Assembly: GCA_937924675.1 (NCBI GenBank)
Contig: CALEVL010000291.1
Span: 1-5,889, forward strand
Source of the DNA: an uncultured Ignavibacteria bacterium
GTDB taxonomy: Bacteria > Bacteroidota > Ignavibacteria > Tepidaquicellales > Tepidaquicellaceae
Reading direction: 5' to 3'
DNA length: 5,889 bases
Position 1 is the first letter of the stretch. Each line of letters opens with the position of its first letter. Under the pieces are notes generated by a model. That model saw nothing but the letters and a program-made list of their open reading frames with translations, was not told the origin of the DNA and searched no databases. Positions 1 through 5,752 of this stretch are shown here, piece by piece. The position numbers and the translations under genes were made by a program.

Positions 1-120
1 TACTGAAATACAACACTTTACGCAGGCGGGCCTGCCCGGAGAATACTGAACTTCAGCACTTTTTGCAGGCGGGCCTGCCCGGAGAATACTGAACTTCAGC
101 ACTTTTTGCAGGCGGGCGGG
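1..120. repeat. 43-bp tandem direct repeat, about 2.8 copies
   Basis: Three consecutive copies begin at 1, 44 and 87, each opening with TACTGAA and running through CAGCACTTTTTGCAGGCGGG. Copies 2 and 3 are identical until copy 3 departs after the GGCGGG run. Copy 1 differs at a few bases (AATACAACACTTTACG in place of CTTCAGCACTTTTTG). Each full copy contains the inverted repeat GCAGGC-GG-GCCTGC (22-35 in copy 1), so each could fold into a short GC-rich hairpin. There are no unique spacers between copies, so this is a minisatellite-like array and not a CRISPR. It may continue to the left of the window. No function can be assigned. Confidence 0.9.
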
Positions 121-132
121 CGACTCGCCGCC
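113..132. repeat. GC-rich palindrome at the end of the 43-bp array
   Basis: The stretch around 119-129 reads GGCGACTCGCC, a perfect inverted repeat around one central base, and the flanks GGGCG/CGCCC extend the symmetry with a bulge. It sits exactly where the third 43-bp copy breaks off, between that array and the first CCCTGAGC element. It could be a folded repeat end or an insertion junction. There is no T-tract, so it is not a convincing intrinsic terminator. Confidence 0.5.
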
Positions 133-196
133 CTGAGCCTGTCGAAGGGTTTCTTTGCCAAGCTTTCTTTAGCTTGCCCTGAGCTTGCCGAAGGGT
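131..196. repeat. Pair of 20-bp CCCTGAGC..CGAAGGGT elements
   Basis: CCCTGAGCCTGTCGAAGGGT (131-150) and CCCTGAGCTTGCCGAAGGGT (177-196) differ at two positions and lie 46 bp apart in the same orientation. The ends CCCT/AGGG are inverted. Sequences of this type (reverse complement CCTTCGACAGGCTCAGGG) are, from general knowledge, a widespread interspersed non-coding repeat in Bacteroidota and related genomes. They lie downstream of the channel remnant on the minus strand. No gene is visible here. Confidence 0.75.
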
Positions 197-218
197 TCAA
201 AAGAAAGCGGAAATGATT

Positions 219-689
219 TTATTCTATAAAATTTATTCGAGCCAACTTCTTTCCAAGTAAAACGTTTTGAACAGATATGAAGTCTTTCATAACTGCCCTG
301 GATATTTCTTCCCAGCCCTCAAGAGTCATAATTTGAAACAATGTAAACATAGAAACCCCAAGATTACCGAACCATTCCGGATAAGGTGCGCCAAAAGGTT
401 TTGTGCCTATAACAGCAAATACATAGAATACAAGAGCAAGTAGAACAAATATCCAACCAAGGCTAGGCAGCGAATGAAGAAGGGCTTCAACAATAAACCT
501 TAGCTTTTCAATATTTTTTATGAGTCGAAGAGACCTAAGAATCCTTAATGATCTTAATACCGCCAGTGTTCCGGAAGCCTGAAGGAGAGCAATTGCCACT
601 ATCGAGAAATCAAAATTGTTCCAGCCACTTTTCCCGCTCGATCCCAAACTCCGTTTGGGATCGCACTTGCATATGAAACTCCGTTTCAT
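219..689 (-). pseudogene. Truncated voltage-gated sodium-channel-type (ion transport domain) gene remnant
   Basis: The 156-residue frame carries recognisable pieces of a single-domain bacterial Nav channel. S3 is near residues 22-36 (WNNFDFSIVAIALL). S4 is near 41-58, with arginines at every third position (46, 49, 52, 55) and Lys58. S5 spans about 70-95. The pore region ends in the filter TLEGW (122-126), comparable to TLESW in NaChBac-type channels. Family members are about 230-290 residues with six helices. Here S1 and S2 are absent upstream, and after the filter the sequence runs to Glu156 with no S6. Residues 1 to about 19 are encoded by two palindromic repeats and are not channel sequence, and the ATG itself lies inside a palindrome. 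Without S6 no pore can form, so I call it a disrupted gene. The homology is clear. Whether a peptide is still made is unknown. Confidence 0.75.
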
Positions 690-691
690 AT
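639..691. repeat. Twin palindromes with shared AAACTCCGTTT core
   Basis: Two perfect inverted repeats sit 7 bp apart. The first, 639-663, has an 11-bp stem CGATCCCAAAC/GTTTGGGATCG around TCC. The second, 671-691, has a 9-bp stem ATATGAAAC/GTTTCATAT around TCC. Both share AAAC-TCC-GTTT but differ in the outer stem, with each outer change compensated on the other arm. That pattern indicates that pairing is conserved, as in REP/BIME-like elements. They lie inside the channel remnant, separate its S3 from whatever encoded S1-S2, and provide the ATG of the surviving frame. Mobility by a RAYT/TnpA-REP transposase is inference; no such gene is in the window. Confidence 0.85.
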
Positions 692-997
692 CTTTTTTGC
701 GGCTTCTGCGGACTTCCCTCCTGATGCAAATCCCTTAAAGAGAGGACTTGTCTAATAGCTTCTGTATTGGAGATTCAGTTCTGCGCTTCATTACATCTGG
801 TGTAAAAGGAGAACCTGAGATTGACGATCCGGAATAAAACAATTGCATAAAGGAATTGAAGCAGTGCTTCTTCAATAAGCGCGAACCCAAACAGGAATCT
901 GGGTACGATCATAATATGCTGCTTGAACTTGCGTCAGAAAGAAGTGCTGATGCCACAATGAAATTCCCTAACTCAAACGGCAATCATCTTAATAATT
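692..997. other. 306-bp stretch without an intact gene; possible decayed fragments
   Basis: No frame here gives a credible full gene. On the minus strand, a short frame read from 912 down to 832 (continuing to a stop at 775) gives a strongly hydrophobic segment containing GFALIEEALLQFLYAIVLF. An adjacent minus frame further upstream reads GNFIVASALL. The look is faintly that of an F-type ATP synthase c subunit broken by a frameshift, but residue spacing around the Glu does not align well and I do not assign it. On the plus strand a frame ending at 837 reads GVKGEPEIDDPE then stop, with an upstream piece in another frame (699-755). These may be relics of other genes or chance. No promoter, terminator or RNA is apparent. 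Confidence 0.4.
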
Positions 998-2326
998 TTA
1001 ATACACAAAATCCTCTATCTTCTCCAAACTGCCTTTCTCAAACCTCATGATCTTCAAACTGTGATTCGTTCTGTTCCTGATTGTGATTCTGTTATAAGGC
1101 GTTTCATAATCTTTGAGTAGCTCCAATGCATCATTGATCTCATTTTTTGAGGTAACTCCCTTTGAGAAAAGATCAAGCAATATCTGCATCGAGCCAAGTC
1201 CGAAGTAATAATTCCTTCTTTCGGAATCATTCATATTCTTCACATCCTGTATCTGTTGATTTGTAAGTGAGAAGTCTGCTTCAAAATATACTTTAGGCAA
1301 AACATCTTTGCTTCCCATCAGGGACTCTGTATTGTTCCAGTCACTTGTTCCGAGTATCGGAAGGTTAATTCTTTGCTTGAACAATGCCAGTGCTACTTTT
1401 GCAATTTCATCGTGCCTTGCAATCGGAATGTATATGGCATCAGCAATTCCAAATATTACATTAAATGACCTGCTGTTGTATGGCGACATTGTTACACCGG
1501 AAACTGACAGCACTTCAGGAGTTATGCCACCCGGAAGCTTATAAATGCTTACTAGATATTTTTTGAGTATTAATGAATCTGACATTTCCTTTGTGAGACC
1601 AATCTTTCTCAGCTTCTCCAGATCGGAAACGTTTATTGTTCCAAAATCTATGAACGTGTCATTCTCTTCAAGGTATCTCCGGATATCAGCTGCTTCAGTG
1701 CTCAGATCCCACTGATCTTTCCCATAGTATTTTGCGAACAGAATTGAGTCGGATGTTGAACTAATCTCACCGGCAAATCCTTCGGCATATTGCTTTCCGT
1801 AAGTATCCTCAGACAGGATGATGAATCTATTCATTCCCAGTTTTTCAATTGCATACTTTGCCATGAGTCTGCCTCTTACATCATAGGTTGGATTTAATTG
1901 AAATACATACGGATTCTTCTCTGCAATAAAATTCACGGTTGCTGTAGGAGATATTACAGGCAGCTTATGAAACTCCGCCGCCCCGGCTGAATTAACAAGC
2001 TCTGCGCTGAATACCGGACCTATCACCGCCATCACTTTTGCATCGTTTCCAAAACTGTTAAGCGCTTCGATTGTCATTTCCGGATCCTTGCCTGTATCTT
2101 TGATAATTATCTCAACCTTGGTTTCAACATTTTCAAGATTATATTCATTGACAGCATCTTTGATTCCTTTTAGCATCATTTCACCGGTTGATGCATCCGG
2201 AGAGCCAGGCGAGTTCTTCATCAACGGTAATGCTACTCCAACTTTTAACTGCGGGTACACAACAGATACCTGAACAATTAAGATTAGAGCAACCAATGTA
2301 TATTTCAAAAAATTATTCATTCCCAT
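998..2326 (-). CDS. Secreted type 1 periplasmic-binding protein (ABC-transporter substrate-binding-like)
   Basis: The 442-residue product begins with a signal peptide: a short basic start, then a hydrophobic run at about residues 9-24, with likely cleavage near VVYP/QLKVG. There is no lipobox cysteine, so it should be a soluble periplasmic protein. The mature part is the Leu/Ile/Val-binding (Peripla_BP_6) fold: LKVGVALPL opening strand (27-35), GIKDAVNEYN helix (54-63), IIIKDTGKDP (73-82), VIGPVFS (101-107), PVISPTAT (123-130), the FQLNPT hinge region (142-147) and LSEDTYGKQYAEGF (171-184). It is the last gene of the unit. Two starts are possible: ATG at 2326 (10-bp overlap with guaA) or ATG two codons later at 2320, which gives a classic ATGA overlap with the guaA stop. 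Neither has a clear Shine-Dalgarno site, so coupling to guaA translation is likely. No permease or ATPase gene is nearby, so the ligand is unknown. It could instead be a sensory or LpoA-like envelope protein of the same fold. Confidence 0.85.
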   Translation of the reverse strand: MGMNNFLKYTLVALILIVQVSVVYPQLKVGVALPLMKNSPGSPDASTGEMMLKGIKDAVNEYNLENVETKVEIIIKDTGKDPEMTIEALNSFGNDAKVMAVIGPVFSAELVNSAGAAEFHKLPVISPTATVNFIAEKNPYVFQLNPTYDVRGRLMAKYAIEKLGMNRFIILSEDTYGKQYAEGFAGEISSTSDSILFAKYYGKDQWDLSTEAADIRRYLEENDTFIDFGTINVSDLEKLRKIGLTKEMSDSLILKKYLVSIYKLPGGITPEVLSVSGVTMSPYNSRSFNVIFGIADAIYIPIARHDEIAKVALALFKQRINLPILGTSDWNNTESLMGSKDVLPKVYFEADFSLTNQQIQDVKNMNDSERRNYYFGLGSMQILLDLFSKGVTSKNEINDALELLKDYETPYNRITIRNRTNHSLKIMRFEKGSLEKIEDFVY

Positions 2327-3885
2327 TCAATTGTTGCGGGTGGTTTTGAACTGATGTCGTATACCACTCTGTTAATTCCTTTAACGTTGTTGATTATCAT
2401 GTTGGAAGTCTCGGATAAAAATTCTTTGCCGAAGTCAAAAAAATCTGCAGTCATTCCGTCAACCGATGTTACCGCTCTTAATGCAATCACATTCTCATAA
2501 CTTCTTTCATCACCCATTACGCCAACCGTCTGCACCGGAAGAAGTACAGCAAATGCCTGCCATATCTTTCCGTATAATCCGTGCTTTCTAAGTTGACCAA
2601 TGTAAATTTCATCTGCATCTCTTAGCAGACTGAGTTTTGATTTCGTCACATCACTCATCACCCTGATTGCAAGACCGGGACCCGGGAACGGATGCCTGAA
2701 TATAAGCTCCTTAGGCATTCCGAGTTTAAGGCCGATCTCTCTTACTTCATCTTTAAAGAGTTCTCTGAACGGCTCAATAAGTTTGAACTTCATTCTCTCG
2801 GGAAGCCCTCCAACATTATGGTGAGTCTTTATTGTGGCTGACGGTCCCTTGAATGAAATTGATTCTATGACATCAGGATACAATGTCCCCTGAACAAGAT
2901 ATGATGCATCTTTGATTCTTCTAGCTTCTCTTTCAAATACATCGATAAAAGTTTTTCCGATTATTTTCCTCTTTGCCTCAGGGTCATTGATTTTCTTCAA
3001 TCGCTTGAGAAACAATTCTGATGCATCAACGAAATCAAGATTTATCTTATAATTTTTTCTGAACAATTCAACAACCTTCTTGCTCTCGTCTTTTCTCATC
3101 AGCCCATTGTCAATGTGAATACAAACGAGATCCTTTCCTACTGCGCGTGAAACAAGAACGGCGGCAACAGATGAGTCAACTCCTCCGCTCAAGGCACATA
3201 TTACTTTTTTTCCTCCTGCAGTATCTCTTATCTCCTCTGTCTTCCGCTCTATAAATGATGACGGCTTGAACAGACTTTTAACTCCGCAAATTCCGAAAAC
3301 AAAATTTGAGAGTATCTTCCTGCCGTGCTGAGTATGTTCTACTTCCGGATGAAACTGCAATCCGTAAACTAATCCTGAAACATCCTCAAAACTGCTGACG
3401 ACATCCGACGCACTCTTGGATGTAATGCTGAATCCTTTTGGAAGCATGTCAATCGAATCACCATGGCTCATCCACACTATCAATGACTGAGGAATTCCAT
3501 TAAAAAGTTTACCCCTCTTCAAAATTTTTACTGATGTATTTCCATATTGTCTCTGCTTTGATCTATGAAGCTTACCGCCGAACATGCTGCAAAGAAGCTG
3601 AAGTCCATAACATATTCCCAGTACCGGAATTTCTGCAGTGATAATATTCTCCACAACGTTCCTGTCGATTTTTGGAGAATCTTTGCTGAGCACACTTGAG
3701 GGACCGCCCGAGAGTATCAGTCCGCGAAATTCGTAATTGTCAGATCTTCCAAGTAAGAATTTTTCGATGTCTATGTTAAACGGTTGTATCTCACAGTAAA
3801 CTTTAAGTTCTCGCAGACGTCTGGCAATGAGTTGTGTATATTGCGAGCCGAAATCGAGTATCAATATAAAATCAAGCTTCTTCAA
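2317..3885 (-). CDS. guaA: GMP synthase (glutamine-hydrolysing)
   Basis: This cytoplasmic enzyme amidates XMP to GMP using glutamine and ATP, the last step of guanine nucleotide synthesis. The 522-residue length is normal for the two-domain bacterial form. N-terminal class I glutamine amidotransferase: DFGSQYTQLIARR (11-23), SGGPSS (59-64), nucleophile Cys92 in LGICYG, and His179/Glu181 in FHPEVEHTQHG. ATP-pyrophosphatase domain: P-loop SGGVDSS (233-239), then QGTLYPDVIES and KTHHNVGGLPERMKFKLIEP. C-terminal dimerisation domain: FRHPFPGPGLAIRV, ending in the family-typical PATIEWE. All catalytic residues are present. The start is TTG at 3885, directly abutting the TGA of the upstream kinase. 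No in-frame ATG exists upstream, and the resulting N-terminus (MKKLDFILILDFG) matches the family. A GGAG motif lies 9 nt before it. Co-transcription with the kinase is nearly certain from the zero spacing. Confidence 0.98.
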   Translation of the reverse strand: MKKLDFILILDFGSQYTQLIARRLRELKVYCEIQPFNIDIEKFLLGRSDNYEFRGLILSGGPSSVLSKDSPKIDRNVVENIITAEIPVLGICYGLQLLCSMFGGKLHRSKQRQYGNTSVKILKRGKLFNGIPQSLIVWMSHGDSIDMLPKGFSITSKSASDVVSSFEDVSGLVYGLQFHPEVEHTQHGRKILSNFVFGICGVKSLFKPSSFIERKTEEIRDTAGGKKVICALSGGVDSSVAAVLVSRAVGKDLVCIHIDNGLMRKDESKKVVELFRKNYKINLDFVDASELFLKRLKKINDPEAKRKIIGKTFIDVFEREARRIKDASYLVQGTLYPDVIESISFKGPSATIKTHHNVGGLPERMKFKLIEPFRELFKDEVREIGLKLGMPKELIFRHPFPGPGLAIRVMSDVTKSKLSLLRDADEIYIGQLRKHGLYGKIWQAFAVLLPVQTVGVMGDERSYENVIALRAVTSVDGMTADFFDFGKEFLSETSNMIINNVKGINRVVYDISSKPPATIEWE

Positions 3886-4818
3886 TCAGATTATCTCCGC
3901 AGGTTTAAATTTATCGGCCGCTATGAGGACAGCCCCGAATGAAGGACTGTGGCGGCGTTTGACTACTTTCACTTTTCCAATTCCGGAAATCAATCTCTTC
4001 AATTTTCGGGAGAGAATGTTGTCATTTTCTATGATGCTCCCTGTAAATGCTATTTCAATCGGAGTCTTCCTGCCGGAGATCTTCATGTAAGTGTTAATGT
4101 GCCACATCAATCCTTCTACAGCTTCATCAACAATTCTCCGGCTAATCATACAGCCTTCCTTTGCACAATTGATTACGCATGGAGCAATGGATTGAATTGC
4201 AACCTTTTCGCCGAAGATCATTGAGTTAATGTTTGACCTGTCCATTCCAAATTCCTTTTGCAATCTTGCGGATAAGATGCTTTGTTTTCCTTTCAGTTTT
4301 TTTTCATCATACTCCCTGGCAACAATATTCAGAGCTCTTTTACCTATCCAGTAGCCGCTTCCCTCATCACCGAATATTCTTCCCCAGCCTCCAACTCTGA
4401 TCACTCTGTTTTCCGAAAGCCCATAGAGTACGGAGCCGGTGCCGCTGATAAGAATAATACCGTCACTGCCGTCAAAAGATCCTGCCAGAGCTGTCATTGC
4501 ATCGGTTGAAGCAACAACTCTTGCTCCTGTTAACCTTTTTAAATTCTTCTTAATCTCTTCCCTGTCTTTATTCTCGCGGGCTCCGGCAGTTCCGATGCAA
4601 ATGCAAATGCAGTCAGACAAACTAAGCCCTTCACTATTGACTGAATCTTTTATGAATCTGTTAATATCTCCTGAGTAATTCACTGCACCTGTAAGGGAAT
4701 AATGCGTTCCTTTGTATGTCCGCACCGAAACTACCTCAAGCTCTTTTGAAGCAATTGTGACTTCACATTTTGTTCCGCCGGAGTCAATGCCGACATAGAA
4801 CTTAGTTTTTGATTTCAT
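3886..4818 (-). CDS. BadF/BadG/BcrA/BcrD-family sugar kinase, N-acetylglucosamine kinase-like
   Basis: The 310-residue protein has the ASKHA ATPase fold in its usual order. Phosphate-1 loop GIDSGGTKCEV (10-20); GTAGA (76-80); STDAMTAL (104-111), with Asp106 the likely catalytic base; phosphate-2 loop ISGTGSV (124-130); the diagnostic GGWGRIFGDEGSGYWIGK (143-160); adenosine loop FTGS (258-261); and C-terminal PSFGAVLIA (292-300). This pattern and length match GlcNAc kinases and the related MurNAc/GlcNAc kinase MurK, and not the 2-hydroxyacyl-CoA dehydratase activators, which carry a CxxC iron-sulfur site that is absent here. The likely role is cytoplasmic phosphorylation of an amino sugar during peptidoglycan or chitin-type sugar salvage; the exact substrate is not readable from sequence. 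It is the first gene of the minus-strand unit and starts at ATG 4818 after an AT-rich leader without a clear ribosome site. Its stop abuts the guaA start. Confidence 0.88.
   Translation of the reverse strand: MKSKTKFYVGIDSGGTKCEVTIASKELEVVSVRTYKGTHYSLTGAVNYSGDINRFIKDSVNSEGLSLSDCICICIGTAGARENKDREEIKKNLKRLTGARVVASTDAMTALAGSFDGSDGIILISGTGSVLYGLSENRVIRVGGWGRIFGDEGSGYWIGKRALNIVAREYDEKKLKGKQSILSARLQKEFGMDRSNINSMIFGEKVAIQSIAPCVINCAKEGCMISRRIVDEAVEGLMWHINTYMKISGRKTPIEIAFTGSIIENDNILSRKLKRLISGIGKVKVVKRRHSPSFGAVLIAADKFKPAEII
3895..3898 (-). promoter_or_regulatory. Shine-Dalgarno-like GGAG before the guaA TTG start
   Basis: On the minus strand the end of the kinase gene reads GCGGAGATAATCTGATTG. GGAG lies 9 nt upstream of the TTG that I take as the guaA start, with the kinase stop TGA filling the bases just before it. 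This supports TTG at 3885 as the initiation codon and translation of guaA from a site inside the kinase coding region. Confidence 0.6.
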
Positions 4819-4875
4819 CGGGGAAAGAAATTATAAATATTAGCCGAGAATAGAAATTGCAAATATTCTAAGTCA
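4819..4875. other. AT-rich leader of the minus-strand operon
   Basis: About 57 bp lie between the kinase ATG and the first repeat arm, so the operon promoter must lie here or inside the repeat array. TATAAT occurs on the minus strand at 4835-4830, but it would leave only a leader of a few bases and has no well-spaced -35, so I do not call a promoter. No Shine-Dalgarno-like purine run precedes the ATG. Confidence 0.4.
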
Positions 4876-5120
4876 GTGGCACACAGAGGCACACAGAGAA
4901 GTCACAGAGTTCCACTGAATTAGAACTGAATTAGATAGGTGAGTGTGTTATACATTTTATTTACATAGGTTTTTGATTTCCACTTGCTACTTAAATGAAA
5001 GAGCTCTGTTAAATTGAATTCTCAAGCAGCTATTTACAGGATGCATTCTCCGTGGAACTCTGTGTTATCTCCGTGCAGCTCAGCGTAAATTAATGATATA
5101 CAATTCCCCGAGTCTTCATT
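4876..5120. repeat. First, diverged unit of the inverted-repeat array
   Basis: The left arm (about 4881-4919) contains ACACAGAGGC, ACACAGAGAAG, TCACAGAG and TTCCACTGAA. The right arm (about 5048-5086) contains CTCCGTGGAACTCTGTG, ATCTCCGTG and CAGCTCAGCGT, close to the reverse complement of the left arm. The central segment between the arms is unlike that of the later units and makes this copy longer: the shared landmark GAGTTCCACTGA lies at 4907 here and at 5167 in the next unit, 260 bp apart in place of 187. It is the oldest-looking copy. Short open frames across it are not real genes. Confidence 0.85.
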
Positions 5121-5681
5121 CCGGGGCTGAATAATGTGGTATACAGAGAAACACTGAGAAGTCTCTGAGTTCCACTGAGTTTGACATGTTAATGTCTTAT
5201 ATTTTTTCAAATACAAGTATTTACTTATTGATTTCTCTGTGGATCTCTGTGTTGTCTCAGTGCTTCTCTTTGTAAAAAAGCGATGCACAGTTTATCAAGT
5301 CTTTGAGCCGGGGCCGTATTATGTGGCACTCATATAAACACTGAGAAGTCACAGAGTTCCACTGAGTTTGATATGTGAATGTCTTATACTTTCTTAAATA
5401 CAATTATTTCTTGCTTGTTTTCTCTGCGGATCTCTGTGATTTCTCCGTGCAACTCTGTGTAAAAGAACGATATACAATTCATCAAGTCTTTGAGCCGACT
5501 CCGGACAATAAAACACACAGAGATACACTGAGATGTCACAGAGTTCCACTGAGTTTGATATGTGAATGTCTTATACTTTCTTAAATACAATTATTTCTTG
5601 CTTGTTTTCTCTGCGGATCTCTGTGATTTCTCTGTGAAGCTCAGTGTAAAAGAACGATTTATATTTCATCAAGTCTTTGAG
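5121..5681. repeat. Three tandem 187-bp units, each a long imperfect inverted repeat
   Basis: Units run 5121-5307, 5308-5494 and 5495-5681, each ending in TCAAGTCTTTGAG. The landmark GAGTTCCACTGAGTTTGA recurs at 5167, 5354 and 5541, exactly 187 bp apart. Units 2 and 3 of this set share a perfectly identical 98-bp core (5348-5445 and 5535-5632). Each unit has a left arm of CACAGAG/CACTGAG words, an AT-rich centre of about 55 nt, and a right arm of TCTCTGTG/CTCAGTG words. In the last unit the 39-nt arms 5515-5553 and 5609-5647 are complementary at about 30 of 39 positions without gaps, by hand count. The other arm pairs are 5141-5179 with 5235-5273, and 5328-5366 with 5422-5460. Repeats of this vocabulary are common between genes in Bacteroidota-like genomes and generate spurious small proteins. 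Confidence 0.95.
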
Positions 5682-5752
5682 AAAAAGAATTGCTTTAAGA
5701 TAAAATCTTCAGAGCCAAACAATTATATTGCTACTCAAAAAAAACATCTAAA

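Noticed and set aside
1..120. CRISPR array
   Set aside because: The 43-bp copies follow each other directly with no unique spacers, and no cas gene is present.
219..689. Intact small ion channel
   Set aside because: S1, S2 and S6 are absent and the N-terminus is repeat-derived, so a functional pore is not plausible.
858..870. GAAGCA-G-TGCTTC palindrome as terminator of the minus-strand operon
   Set aside because: The loop is too small for the full stem, there is no T-run, and it lies over 125 bp past the stop codon.
856..1050. Plus-strand frame of 64 codons
   Set aside because: It starts at TTG, overlaps the end of the binding-protein gene on the other strand, and has no family resemblance. 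It is probably a chance frame.
1308..4678. Plus-strand frames opposite the three operon genes
   Set aside because: They are antisense shadows of well-identified genes and show no protein-like motifs of their own.
4830..4853. TATAAT-type promoter in front of the kinase gene
   Set aside because: The hexamer lies only about 12 bp from the ATG, and the best -35 candidate (TTGCAA) is about 21 bp away from it.
5106..5126. CCCCG/CGGGG hairpin as an intrinsic terminator
   Set aside because: The stem is 5 bp with an 11-nt loop and no T-tract follows on either strand. It is the junction between repeat units.
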